A stretch of DNA of 64,000 bases, from the NCBI RefSeq assembly GCF_018991925.1, contig NW_024727654.1:549501-613500 (forward strand), in the 5' to 3' direction. Below the pieces are notes generated by a model. The model did no database searches. It was not told where the DNA came from and saw only the letters and a program-made list of their open reading frames with translations. This document shows, piece after piece, positions 12,226 through 25,229 of the stretch (position 1 is its first letter; each line of letters starts with the position of its first letter). The position numbers were made by a program, and so were the translations under genes. Source of the stretch: Homarus americanus. Taxonomy: Eukaryota; Arthropoda; Malacostraca; Decapoda; Nephropidae.

Positions 12226-12231
12226 AATAAA
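12226..12231 (+). terminator. Candidate polyadenylation signal of USP30
   Basis: AATAAA lies 256 bp after the USP30 stop codon, the first canonical hexamer downstream. Confidence 0.5.
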
Positions 12232-13208
12232 CTACAGTATCTCCACTAGTCGCTTCAATACTAGACACTACTTTTGATATATTATTTGGCTAACGCCTTG
12301 ATATTTTATTCAACAGAGAGAGATCCCTTGTACCTGAGGGGTTCATACATTTTCTGAATGCTAATCTGAAAGAAAAACATGTACTGTATATATATATATA
12401 TATACATATATATGTATGTGATATTTTACTGAGAAGTTTAATGATATTTAGTTTTTAATTTATTTTCTCCAACTCCCTCTCTGTATTGTGGACATGCCTT
12501 CCCACATCCTTCACTGGGTAGTATTTACAGAATCTCATCAAATAGCTCTGTTTACCAGCCACTTCATGCATACTCATGTCAAAAAGTCAAAAGCAATGCT
12601 CAAGACATGCAAATTTCTTGTAACTTTTATGTCTCAATATGCAGTTTAATATAAAGCAACACAAATAGAAAGAAATTTTGTGTATGGTAGAAGAAAATGG
12701 AACAAATTTTTTTTATGAATTTAAGGAATTTCTGTGCTTCAATATCTACTCTTAATGACTCGTATGGTGTTTTAACATTTGTCAACAAAACAGTTAGCAG
12801 TTGATGCCACCCAAACATACTTTACCTTATCCTACCAAAATCTAGGGTACAGTAAATAGTATGGTATCTCGGTAAGGTTTAGTTTTCGTTAGGTTGTATG
12901 TAAAGTAGTTTGAAGTGGAATGCAAACTATTTAGCTTTGCAATCCTCATCTGGTTACATTAAAACTCTGCCTCATTTAGACTTAACACATGATCCATATG
13001 AGTTCATGATTATTTTCCCCTCTGTTTCAGTGTCTTTCCTCACTTATTTTATGTTTACTTGTGCTTTTCTTTGTCTAAATTTGAAGATTAAATGTTGATT
13101 TGGGAATCTAAAGACATTGTTTATTTGGAATTTCAATCATCACTTGCCAAAGAATTACAACCGGGACTTGGCCATTAGGTGGAGTGAAGCTTACCGGCAC
13201 TAGACATA
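12232..13208. other. Intergenic DNA with a (TA)n run
   Basis: A (TA)n-type dinucleotide run lies at about 12388-12418. Otherwise this is AT-rich unique-looking sequence with no exon I can support. Confidence 0.4.
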
Positions 13209-13874
13209 CAGTCAACCCTCACTTTACGCAGTTAATTCAACCCACAGGGTACTGCGGAAAGTGAACAACATAACATATGGGATTAATTGAAATAGAGACC
13301 GGGCCAACCCCCAAACTCCACTTTTTGACGACACACAACTATGTTGTAGTAAAAATATTATCTTAACTTTATGATGGTATGCACACACAATTAATAATTA
13401 AGAGAAATATCAATAATATTAGTTTTTTTAACACTTACATTAGTAGAAAAGATAGCTGGGCACACGGGGATGGGGGGTTGGTTCCGAGGCAGAGGGCAGA
13501 TTATTGGCCCTCACCTGTATCACTATCCACCACAGAGGCTTGCAGAGCCTCTTTGTCAAACCCCTCAAAGTCCATATAAGTCCATATCCTCACTATAATT
13601 ATCACTATCACTGACTTGGGCCGGCTGTGGTGGGTGGCGGGTGAAGAACTCGGTAATGTTTTGATGACTGGGCGACCGTGTGGCACCCTGCTCGCACCAC
13701 TTACACAACATGGCGGATGGCGGGAGGTTTGGATCCAAAAATGGCGCGGCTCGCCAGCCGCTTTCCGCGTAAAGGGGTGCACGCACCGCGGAATGTGAGC
13801 ATTCCTGTTTCGGCAGGGGACAGCATAAACGTGGAAACGCGGAATGTGGGACCGTGTAAAGCGAGGGTTGACTG
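13209..13874. mobile_element. Tigger-like element with TA target duplication
   Basis: The left end CAGTCAACCCTCACTTTAC and the right end are inverse complements with one mismatch in 19. TA flanks both ends (13207-13208 and 13875-13876). On the minus strand the interior encodes ITEFFTRHPPQPAQVSDSDN and ends DMDLYGL, resembling the acidic C-terminal tail of a pogo/Tigger transposase. That suggests an internally deleted copy. The tail assignment is tentative; the terminal repeats are clear. Confidence 0.8.
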
Positions 13875-16415
13875 TACATGCTTTTAGAAGGCATCTGTCA
13901 AACAGGCCGACATTTCCAAAGCAGACCACATGAACCATTTGAACATGTTCAATCTGATCTTAGGATAGGTTTGTTTGCTTGGTTCAAGTCATTGGCTTTA
14001 GAAACATGACATCACATACCCAGCTGATGGTCCTCACTGACTGCACTAGTAATTAGAATGTGAGGAATATTTGAGAAATCTATATGCCAATTGAGTCTTG
14101 TAACAATATAAATCAGGAGAAAATGAAAGTAAATACTGTACAGTTAAAGATATGAGGTGTAAGAAATGCTGTATATCCTTCAGTAAACGAGTAATTAATG
14201 AGCATATATCAAAGTTTCTCAAATAAACAAGTAAGATAGACTAGTATGAGTGATTTTATGTAATGTGGCTAACCCCATCGGTGATAGAAAGGGCAAACTT
14301 GTACTTCTTATATGATACAGTGCTTCCATGAATGGCTGGCTTTAGTCAGTCAGTCAACTAATTTTTCTAAATAAATGTAAATAAAATAAAAAATATCATG
14401 GTATTTATTTGATATTTTTCTATCTGTGTTTGTGTTAAAAAATAATTCCTCATACTGTATTTAAAATAATGACACATGGAATTTTCTCAGTTGCTGGCTA
14501 TTCTACATATTCAATTATTGGAGACTTTAAATTAAGGCTCTAAATTTATGCACCAAATGTGAAAGCTTGCTATGTGTTATAAAAGGGAAATGATCACTAT
14601 GTACTGTATTTTAAAATGGTATTGTACATTTTTTCACATGCAGTTCAGTACTGTACTGTATACGGTATGCAAAAATGTACTGTATGACCTGAATTGGCCA
14701 AGTTGTAGGGATCACTAGATTCTTCTACTCATCCCTGAACTATAAACACATGTATGGATTTCCTCTCTGTAACAGGTGATGTAAGAATACTGTACAGCCA
14801 ACTAGTTCCTGTAATCTGCGACACAATGTCCTAAACGGTGTCGAGACTTCAGTAACTGTATTCTCTTATCGCTGGTTAAAGAGGATAAATTTGACATAGA
14901 AACTTTTGTGAATCAGGGCCCATTTACATATTGTACTGTATTGTTTGGGCTACTGGAAATGACTATAAGAGGATACATTGATAACATCTATATGAATTAC
15001 AAATATCATCTAACACAAATAAATAGCTTCAGTGTAAAAAGACAGTAGTAGTACTGTATTAATTACAACCTTCTATGCTATTGCAAAACTGATCCAGCAT
15101 GCAGCAAATGGATTAAGTTTAACTAAGAACTCATCTCAAGTGAGTACTCAATGCCTTTATTTCCAGAATTTTATTGATTAAGCAAATATTGGTTTTAAAT
15201 ATCTAGATGTATTTTCAATGTGCCGAAATTGTATTTGAAAAATAAATGTTGATATACCACATGGTATCTGACAAATAAACCAGTTCAGGACCTGATTTTT
15301 TGTCATTTCCCCCCAAACAAGGCTGCCATAACATCTTATTGTTTCTTTTTCCACAAAGCTTAAATGAGTATCATTCCTTAACACCTGTGCTAAACATATA
15401 TAAACTAAGAACAGCTCTATATTCTGTGTTCATACAGATACAGTACATTAATACAAGATATTTTAATCAATAGCAAAAAACAAAATTCTTTATCATAAGC
15501 ATTCAGTAACAATGTTGGTTTTAAATACTGTACAAAGTAAACCCTTGACAACTTGGGAAATATGGGGCTCTAACCATTTCAAGTTATTAGGTACTTTTAT
15601 CCCAGTCTTTTGGCCCAATCCAATACCCAAGTTTTTGGCCATAATATCCTCCCAGAATCAGAAACTTGCACATAAATTAACACTTACCAGCACTGCAGGT
15701 GAAGGATGGGGATAATTCAAACTTATGGTGCCATGTGGTAGGTGTCAGAGGTGAAGGGAGTTCACTGCACTACAGCACAATTCTGTATTTTAAGCACTTA
15801 CAGTAGCAACTTAAATATTATTCACAACATGAAAGAATGACGTGGGTTTATTTGCTCCATCCTTTTCGAGATTTTGAATGTCTTTATGAAATCTGACCAA
15901 TTGTGTCTTTGTCTGAAAGTTGTTAATCCTAAGGCCTTGTCTATTTTCTCTAGTTTCAAGAGATTTATCAAATTTTCTGTATTCTATCTCGTTTTCAATT
16001 TTTCTCTGCAAGCTATGAAAGGTAACTACTAGGGTTGGATATAAGGCTCTTATAAGTGTAGGGAAGTGATTCAGTCTGTGTAGGGAAAGCATAAATGATA
16101 ACAAAATATATATATATATATATGTATATATATACTTGGGACATTTCCAATTATATAATTACAAAGTTATTACAATTTAAAATCTTAAAATGCAAACTTC
16201 TCTGGCTTACACAATACTGATGACAACAGCAATGGTTTTAAAAAAATAATTAAGCTAATAATAACTTGAACATTGTGTCTACAAGCTTCACAGAGATGTC
16301 TGTAGATAATTAAATATAACACCATCCAAAATATTAATTAACTTAAGCAAAAACTGATGTCAATGATTTTTTATGATTATTTACTGAACAGAATAAGGTT
16401 ACCTGTAATACTGTA
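13875..16415. other. Intergenic AT-rich DNA
   Basis: No exon supported. A (TA)n tract lies near 16107-16130. A minus-strand frame at 15811-16104 reads through a Lys/Arg/Glu-rich segment (QTKTQLVRFHKDIQNLEKDG) that could be a retroelement scrap, but I cannot place it. Confidence 0.35.
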
Positions 16416-17014
16416 CAGTAAAACCTCGATTAACCGTCAATCCCGAAACCCTTTTTTTTTTTACGGGGATTAGCCCACCCGGGCACAGGTCACTGACCCA
16501 CATCAGGGCCTGGGGGGCGATAATGTAATAATATTAATAATGATAATGCTAATAATAATAGTAATAAAGAACCATAAAGAAATGCAAAAATGAAAAAAAA
16601 AAATCAAGTGAGAAACAATGTACCTGTATGTATATTGTGTTGTCAATAGTAAGAGAAACAATTGAGACCCTGCAATTGTGTGTAAATAAGGCAGAAAGTC
16701 AGATCAGCAACCTGGGACTTGGGCACAATTTTTGTGATGACATATGTTCTTTGACTTTCCATTTTTTATTCACGGTTTCTGTGCTGGTTCATATTTATTT
16801 ACTAAAGTAGTTAATGTTTTAAAGCAAATTCTATTGAAATATGAATGGCAAATGAACAAAAATGAATAGAGGGATTTAAATAAGGTAGGTTAGGGAAAGG
16901 TACTTTGAAAGTGTATGTATTATTTCCGTAGACTTTATTTAATATGAACCGACCTTTTCGATTATCCGTCGGCCCCTTCCCACCATATGTGGTCGGTTAA
17001 TGGAGATTTTACTG
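16416..17014. mobile_element. Tigger-like MITE with TA target duplication
   Basis: The left end CAGTAAAACCTCGATTAACC and the right end, complement CAGTAAAATCTCCATTAACC, match at about 18 of 20 positions and lie inside TA dinucleotides (16414-16415 and 17015-17016). The interior is AT-rich and non-coding. A related fragment (AAAACCTCAATAATTTGG) lies near 33401. Confidence 0.82.
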
Positions 17015-20000
17015 TACTTTCCAGGTGTCCACATACAGTAAAAGCTTTACTACCCGCCATTTATCTAACTTGAAATCTTTTGTATCTGGAATTTTCAGTA
17101 CCTTATGCCTGTTGGTACACTACTGGACACTTATGACATAAAATTTATGTAAAAAGAAAATGTTTTTATTCAGTTAATTATTTTTTACAACTACCCTGTA
17201 TTATTATTTCTCAAAATGTATTACCTAGAACTCTACTTTAGTGTCAACAAAATTTCCAGTAAAACTTCTAAGGGAAACGCTTTTGCTACCAGTGTGTTTT
17301 CACAATTGACACCGATTGTGTTAGATAGATACCAGTTAATACAGCTTTTAGTGTACAGTGTCTCAAAAAAGTATCTGTCCACACTGTGTGAAACATTATG
17401 AGACCACGGATGATAGATATTGGGACGTGCACATTTACTTTGGTAGTGTATATAGTTTAACATTAAGCAATGAAATGTGTATTTATTTTTACATAATTAC
17501 CAAATGTAGAAGGATCAGTATGCCATAGTCACAAATACCAACCCTCCGGGGACATCACAAGTGGCATGTAACATTTTGGAAGTCATCGTATATGTATTCT
17601 AATACAGTACTGTACAGGTATAGCCTAAAAACAAATGTCATTTAAATTTGGTATGGATTTGTTTTGCATGAATATATAACTGACTAGGAAGTTTAAATTC
17701 TTAACATTTCATTCACTCTACTGAATAAAAAAAATTTGTGTATAAAATAAATTTTCAAAATTTTTCTAACAATTGTGCATACCTGTACTATTATATAATT
17801 CTGGTTAAATTTTTCATTTCATAAATCACATCACATAACACACTTCATATCCCACAAGAAATTATGGTATGCACAAAGCTATGGATGTTATAAATCTTTG
17901 TTTTTCAGTACTGTACATCTAAATTATTTAACAAACTTTAGTTCTCTTACATTTCATGTGCTTTGACAACTCCAAGAATTTAAAACATATATGAATCTAA
18001 AAGGAGATAAATATTCCATAAACATTTAAAATCTATGAATATATTAATAAATCATAATCTCTGTTATGTTCCTAATATCCTCTTAACTTAACAACAAAGC
18101 ACACAAATTCTTAATGCCTCCAAATATGGCACTTTTTACACACATCAACCATTTAAGACAGAAATTATATTCACATACAAGGTGACAAACAAGGAAAATA
18201 TACTGGATTTATAATGAAATACAGTACTGTATACAGCAATTTCACTCTACAACACCAACAATTTATGAGTTTCAGATGGAAGCACCAAAGCATAAAATTT
18301 ATACAAAATACTATGTAATGGTTCAGGTACTCAAAATTATCAGTCCACTTTTTAGGTCCTGGTGATAGAACTGTATACTGACATGCAGAGAAAAAAATAC
18401 GACTATAGATTTGAAACTGCAATCCTCAGCAAATCAAGGGTATGTGTGCTGTTACAGTAATATGTGTACCCCATTAGCTAGAATCTCTAGTCCCCAGAAC
18501 TCTCCAATAGCCGGAATAAATTTTGTGCCTTCTGGGAAATTCCAGGAAAACTCTCCATTCCGGGATGGGAACAAACTTCCAAGGATGAAATCATGTGCAT
18601 TTTCAGGAAAATTTAAGAGAAAAACTTTCCATTCTGGGTATGGGAACGTTTCCCCACAAACCAGGTGTGTGGGTGGGCTAGCCGCTTGGTAATTCGTGCT
18701 TAGTTCATATTCTGCTGCCATTGCACAAGGTTGTTCCCTCTTTCCTGAAAAATCTCTTCTAAATCTATTTTTTATTAATCAGATCTTACTTCCCCAGAGT
18801 CCCAATTTAAAAGCCAAGATATATTCCCAAACATATTTTTGGTGTACATAATGATTTTAAGCCAATAATAAAGATAACTAAGTCAAATTCATACAGTGGG
18901 GGACACTGACATCAGATCAAACCCTGAGGTACTAAACACAAAACCATTCCCACAGTGGAAATATTTTGAGTCAGAGTTTTACTACTACTGCACCTAGTAA
19001 TCCTGTGAGCCAAGGTAACTAAACTCCTACATACTGTACAGTATGAATTATTATTATTTTTTTTTTGTCTTTATAAACTGTCCAGGTTTGGTATGGGAAC
19101 CGGAGATGCCCACAGGCATGACGTGAAAAAATACGAGAAAAGTAAAGTTTCTCATAAGGATTTTTCTTATGTAAACTGAAACAAGGAACTTGTACTTTTT
19201 TGTAACTTTGGATTTTTATAAACCAGATCTTTGTAAATTGGGGACTACTTATACTGTATATGCACTCAGTGACAGTCCCTATACAGTACTGTATATGAGG
19301 TGTTCTGGACAAGATGTGGGTGAGGGGATCACTCCGTTAAAGTTTAAATTAAAAAAAAAATGAAAGTACAGATATAATGGCACAAAACAACAACAATGTC
19401 AAACCGCTTTGTTACTTGTCATCTCACCCTGAGCACACTCACATACAGCAACTCCTAACTACTTCTCCATGCTCTAACCACACTTCAAGCTCTACATCAA
19501 TTTGAATTGCCTGTCCTCCAGATACCATTTTGCTGCTACAAACCTACATACCAGCAGCATACAGTAATGCCTGGATATTATTCAATATTAGGCTCCTAGA
19601 AACATCATGAATCAATGTATAAAGGGAAAATTTTTTATGTTCCCTGATGTCACCAAATATGAAGAAAATAATTTATAATATACAATAAATCAAAATAGCA
19701 TACAGCATGTAAATATACTCATGGTAAAGAACATAATCAGTAATTACTAGCATGTTGTAACTAAACATAACACAGCAAGGAGCAAAGCAAGACGGAGGAC
19801 GTAGATGTGGTGTAAGACAACTGACAGCCCCTGAAATAACCGCCTGAGGCATCGGAGATGTTACAAGAAAATGTTCGAAAATTGAACTGTTCCATAGCTG
19901 AAAATGATAACTAGCTCATGGAACAAAACCTCCCACCAGCACTATCACCAACATTCTACCACCATCATGGCACTATCACCACCACTACTAGTACCACCAC

Positions 20001-20159
20001 CTATGGCAAGATGAGTTAAAGATCCTTGGGAAATTAACAACTGGAGCCTGGAGACACTGCTGTTACAGATTTTCTGAACTGCATCTTGAATGAAACTAAA
20101 ATCCACCCACTGACTGAACTTCTAGACCAAGAAACTCTACTACTCTATAATGTGGAAGA
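17015..20159. other. Intergenic AT-rich DNA
   Basis: No gene recognised. A terminal-repeat scrap related to the preceding element may lie at 17035-17060. A local duplication of a segment with TCTCCATTCCGGGATGGG-like text lies within 18530-18650. Confidence 0.35.
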
Positions 20160-20548
20160 TAATATAAGCAGAGGAGGAAGAGAAGCACCTATTCTACATT
20201 GTAAACATAATAACGGGGTCACGGGTTCGATTCCCGGGCCGGTGGAAGTTGTTTGGACTTGCTTCCTAGCCCCCATTAGTCCCTGTTCACCTAGCAGTAA
20301 AGTAGGAACCTGTTTTAAGTCGAAAGTTGCAAATTCGGATTCAGGGAGTTGTTGGAGCTCCCAATAACTTGATGACATAAACCACTGACTCTTCAGGCTT
20401 CTACGCCCTTAACTCATGAGACATAAAGGCAAGCATGAACTTAGCATGCTTCCCTGTTGGGTGCTGTAAACGCTTCTGCGCTTCACCTTACACAAGGATG
20501 TAGGGGAGTGCCCAATAAATAATAAAAAAAAAAATAATAATAATAACA
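20160..20548 (+). mobile_element. tRNA-type SINE
   Basis: GGTTCGATTCC at 20224-20234 is a canonical RNA polymerase III B box, as in tRNA-derived SINE heads. A body of about 280 bp follows, then an A-rich tail from about 20514 (AATAAATAATAAAAAAAA). The left limit and the target duplication were not resolved, and the A box is weak. Confidence 0.6.
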
Positions 20549-20611
20549 GGGATAAGAAATACTATGCAAATGATGCAATAATAATAATGTTAAAGACCAA
20601 GGCTAAAGTAC

Positions 20612-21352
20612 CAGTGTTTCAAACTTTTTCACTTCATTCCCCCCATGAGGAACTCTCAACAACCTCGTGGCCCCCTTCACTTCTCTCCCAAGCCCCTCAC
20701 AAATAATGATCAAAATAAATTGTTTTGGTTCTCTTCCTTTATTTTAATGTTTTCAATCATCAAACAGAATGCATATTTTGTTACAGTTCAATGGGATGGA
20801 TGACATTGCTTCCTTTCAGTCAGTCGACTGATTCGAGGTTGAGTCACTGATAAAGCACATCTCATGTCTGGGTCCACATGTTACCGGTTTCGGCTTTTAT
20901 TCTCTATTTGAAAAAGGGTGGAAACGAGATTCACAAATATAATTAGTAGAAAATGGCAAGAGGACTCGAAGTGCGATCTCACTAACTTTTGGATATGACT
21001 GATACATTGAGCACCAGAATACAGTCAGAGATTTTTCTTCATGGAGGTCTCTGGCAACAGATTCGTTCTGAGATCAAGGAATTCGTCTGAACAGGAACTA
21101 GAATCGTGCAATCTGAGTGAATCCGTTGGAAATAAAAAACTAGCTGCTGCACCATACTATGTAAATATAAAAACTGTACCGTACGGGTATTTTATGATTA
21201 AAAAAAAAAAAAAAACCTCCCCTAACAAGGCAAAGTAACAAAAAAAAAAGTTGAATCAGAGTTTCCACATTTTCTCCAAACATATACTACTTACACTACC
21301 CTGCCACAGCCCCCCTAAAATCTTGCCATGACCCCCAGTTTGAGAAACACTG
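20612..21352. mobile_element. hAT-like non-autonomous element
   Basis: The left end CAGTGTTTCAAACT and right end complement CAGTGTTTCTCAAACT form short inverted repeats of the hAT/Charlie type. Both subterminal regions carry the C-rich GCCCCC strings common in such elements. No convincing 8-bp target duplication is visible and there is no transposase frame. Confidence 0.6.
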
Positions 21353-21771
21353 GGCAAAACCTATACTCCCCCATAATAATGGACTTACTATTAAGGAATG
21401 TATAATGTACCAATTTTTGTCTATTTTACTTGTAATAGAAGATAAATGTATTAGAGTTAAAGAAATCTACATGTATAGAAAAAAAAATGGAAATAAAGTA
21501 GTGAAACAAGTTACCAAATACATGTATCATCATTAACTCGAATACGCTGGATAGCTTCAAACATAGGTTGGATGGATATATGAGCGATAGGGGTTGGTGT
21601 GTAAATGAGACTGCCCAGTATGGGCCAATAGGCCCACTGCAGTTTCCTCCATTCTCATGTTCTTATTTGGACTCATTTACTGTACTAAGACCTCCTGAGG
21701 CCGGGATTTTGAGGGAGTGCTGTGTTACAGTACACTACTATTGTTATGAAGAGGTGGGCTCGCTTAAGGTT

Positions 21772-22630
21772 TGGAGCTGGGTGGTAGGTGGGGGTACAAA
21801 AAGCTGGGTGGTAGATGGGGGTACAAGGAGCTGGGTGGTAGGTGGGGGTACAAGGAGCTGGGTGGTAGGTGGGGGTGGGGGTACAAGGAGCTGGGTGGTG
21901 GGTGGGGGGTACAAGGGCTGGGTGGTGGGTGGGGTGAGGAGCTGGGTGGTAGGTGGGGTACAAGGAGCTGGGTGGTGGGTGGGGGTACAAGGAGCTGGGT
22001 GGTAGGTGGGGGTACAAGGAGCTGGGTGGTGGGTGGGGTACAAGGAGCTGGGTGGTAGGTGGGGGTAAGGAGCTGGGTGGTAGATGGGGGTACAAGGAGC
22101 TGCTGGGTGGTAGATGGGGGTACAAGGCTGGGTGGTAGGTGGGGTACAAGGAGCTGGGTGGTAGGTGGGGTGCAAGGGCTGGGTGGTGGGTGGGGGGGGG
22201 CTAGTGGTAGGTGGGTACAAGGAGCTGGGTGGTGGGTGGGTACAAGGGCTGGGTGGTGGGTGGGGGTACAAGGAGCTGGGTGGTAGGTGGGGTGCAAGGA
22301 GCTGGGTGGTGGGTGGGTGGGCTGGGGGTACAAGGAGCTGGATGGTAGATGGGGGTACAAGGAGCTGGGTGGTAGATGGGGTACAAGGCTGGGTGGTAGA
22401 TGGGGTCAAGGAGCTGGGTGGTAGGTGGGGGTACAAGGAGCTGGGTGGTGGTGGGGTACAAGGAGCTGGGTGGTAGGCTGGGGGTACAAGGAGCTGGGTG
22501 GTAGGTGGGGCTGGGTGGGTGGTAGGTGGGGTACAAGGAGCTGGGTGGTAGGTGGGGGTACAAGGAGCTGGGTGGTAGGTGGGGGTAGCTGGGTGGTAGG
22601 TGGGGGTACAAGGAGCTGGGTGTACAAGGA
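21772..22630. repeat. G-rich minisatellite, unit about 27 bp
   Basis: About 30 variable copies of a unit built from GGTACAAGGAGCTGGGTGGT followed by AGGTGGGG. Lengths range from about 19 to 36 bp through partial deletions. The plus strand is G-rich with frequent GGGG runs. All open frames on either strand are periodic artefacts. It ends where the LINE 3' fragment starts. Confidence 0.93.
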
Positions 22631-22811
22631 ACAGCTGCAGATATTGACTATGAGGCTACAGTCACTGAATGCCGCATAGATCTGCGGCTCAACTAATTCA
22701 ACATACACAGGATAGCTACTTATGTATTAGAATATTTAATATTAAGGTAATAAAATGGCAGTGAAGGTGTGGCTATTGGGGGAGGCTGGAGGCCACGTTA
22801 TTAAAAAAAAA
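22631..22811 (+). mobile_element. 5'-truncated LINE 3' end (second copy of the 39-kb element)
   Basis: From CAGCTGCAGATATTGACTAT to the short A tail at 22803-22811 this matches, with few differences, the 3' end of the element lying in opposite orientation at 38868-39030. Shared text includes ATAGATCTGCGGCTCAACTA, AATAAAATGGC and GAAGGTGTGGCTAT. Truncation at the 5' end plus an A tail is the mark of target-primed LINE insertion. The coding part left is the last 17 or so residues (ending IDLRLN). Confidence 0.85.
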
Positions 22812-22821
22812 GGGGGGGGGG

Positions 22822-22870
22822 AGGGGGTACAAGGAACTGGGTGGTAGGTATGGGAGGAGGGGGTACAGGA
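22822..22870. repeat. Orphan units of the 27-bp minisatellite beyond the LINE
   Basis: GGGGGTACAAGGAACTGGGT and a second partial unit lie just past the LINE A tail, so minisatellite sequence borders the insertion on both sides. Confidence 0.75.
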
Positions 22871-25229
22871 CATAATATACAGTGTGTAATAAACCACTAC
22901 AAAACAGCACCAGGTGGGAACTAAAAACAAAGTTACACTAATGAATCCAAGGGGTTTCAATTTTCTGTCCTGTTCTCCGAGTCAACAGTAAACTAGCCTG
23001 GAACATGAGTTTTAAACTGTACATGAACAATCACATGTGTAATACAGTACTCATTTTTTTTACATATTAACTAAATTGTATCATTATTAAAATGTACTAT
23101 CCAGGGATTACCGTACTGTTATTAAGAAATAGCTATATAGTTACCCAAGATAATGCATTATTTCTTTGAACACTCTTCAACAGATCTATTTGAAATCCTT
23201 ATCATTCTTTCCACATCCCCATAACACCTTTGCATCCAAATGTTTAATAAAATACATTATTTACTATCTTAGCTTTATAATTTATAATTCTACTCTGCAT
23301 CTATCTCTAATTATATTGTCAATCTCAAAAATTATTTCAATATTGTACCAAACTGATACTAACTCTTTTTCTCAAGTTTCTTTTTTAACCTTCCATTCTA
23401 GACTTAACGAGGTCACACATTTGTACTCGGGCTAGGGTGCTTCCAACTCCCTCATATGATAACTCCTGAAATGGGCTTCAGCCTAGCATGACTACTGGGA
23501 CATGGAACAAAGTAACTCCTGGTCTCAATCTAATGATATAATCAGGTTAGGTTTCATTCAGCCTGCAACCCCTTACACCTGCTTAGTTGCCCCTACAACA
23601 TATACAAGATTTGTTCTACAGTATGGGTTCTAAATCACCTTTCAGGAAATTTGTCACACTTTCCTATTACATTATTTATATTCCTCAAAGCATCGGCAAT
23701 GTGTAGGTCTCGACACAACAGTAAGTCCTTCACTGCTAACTAAAGACACAATCTGTACATCTCTGTTGTTGAAATGTTTAACTCTCACAGTTTCCCTATG
23801 TTAAAGAAATTTGAGTAAATACAATTTTTAGTTCATTCACAGAACACTGCTGATGGTTTTTGGTAATGGAATGTATTTAGACAGATCTTAGGAAAATATT
23901 CTCTGTATGCCACCTTGCTTACAGTATACAGTATGACAATAAGCAAGGCAGCAGAAAAGATCAAACTAAACTATCGAGATAATAATGCAACCAAATTAAA
24001 TAATATCCTTAACAAGAAGAACAAAAAAAGTACGGTATGAAACCGAGATTAATGAAGTTAAGAGGTGGATGGCATGAGCAATATGGAGACAGAAGATATA
24101 ATAAAGTATGACCATACATAAGGATGGTTCAATGGACCAATAGTGAAATGGTATAAATGGAAAAAAAAAAGTCGATATATGAACTAGTTAAGGAATGGTA
24201 TATATGGACCAGTAAAGGGATGGTACAAATGCAGAAGTGAAAATCACCCGGAGTAAATATGGATGGCTGTGTGATAGTTATTATGATGCCTGGCAAATTT
24301 TCTCATCTGACAACTAACTTTGACCTTGAAGGTATTCTGTTTTACCAATTGAATCCACCTATAACTTTTCTTCCTGTTTCTTACATCCATATATATTAAT
24401 AAATCTTTAAATGTTTATAATATGCTGGGTTACTCAAATTCTAGTCTGGGCACACCAATTCTCTTCATTGAATGAACTTTTGTAATTTTGATTAGGATCC
24501 AGACGAAGAGTACAGTACCTCACCATGAAGGCAGACACTAACTACACTCACGTGAGGGAATAAATTATCAATGCCAGCCACAGTTGTCTTGACAAGTGCG
24601 TGATACTGTATAAAAACCGGTGACATGTACAGATCTATAAATCATAAACTACAGTGGTCTTGTATGGAAATTAAAACTGCTCACAATACTAATCTTTAAG
24701 AGCCAGGCACATGGTCAAATATAGTACTGTACCTGTACTATACTCCAATAAAGTAGAACATGATGTTGTATAAACAGGCTAAGAAAATATTACTGTGGTG
24801 AGGTGAAACCCTTAATAATACACCATTTTAAGTGGCTGTGTATTTTGACTCTTGGAAGCACTTGTGAGTGCACTAAGGCATATTTAAATACAGTATATAT
24901 ATATATATATATATATATATACTGTATACATATCGTTCCCTCTGCATGTGCACTTACCCGGTATGTGATTACGTATATGCACGAATAACCCTAAACACAT
25001 TGTCAAATTAAAAACACGAAGATCTTCAATCTTACCCCAAATTTTTTTTTTTTAAACATGATACATTTGTAGTAACAAATTATTTATCACTAAGGATAAT
25101 CTAATTACATGTACTGTACTGTTTATGAATTCTAAAACTAAGAAGCATCTTGAAACTGAGATGAAACCCAAATGACTAGTTTGATAAGTACCTGATTTGA
25201 AATCATGCTGTCAGACCTTTGTCAGTGAA
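22871..25229. other. Region downstream of Rab27
   Basis: AT-rich DNA holding the probable Rab27 3' UTR next to 25229. A (TA)n tract lies at about 24893-24920. No canonical minus-strand poly(A) hexamer stood out close to the stop codon, and no other gene is supported. Confidence 0.35.

Noticed and set aside
15811..16104. 97-codon minus-strand frame with charged residues
   Set aside because: No family assignment, no splice or regulatory support; left as possible retroelement scrap only.
21685..22611. Frames of 100-230 codons on both strands
   Set aside because: 27-bp minisatellite artefacts.
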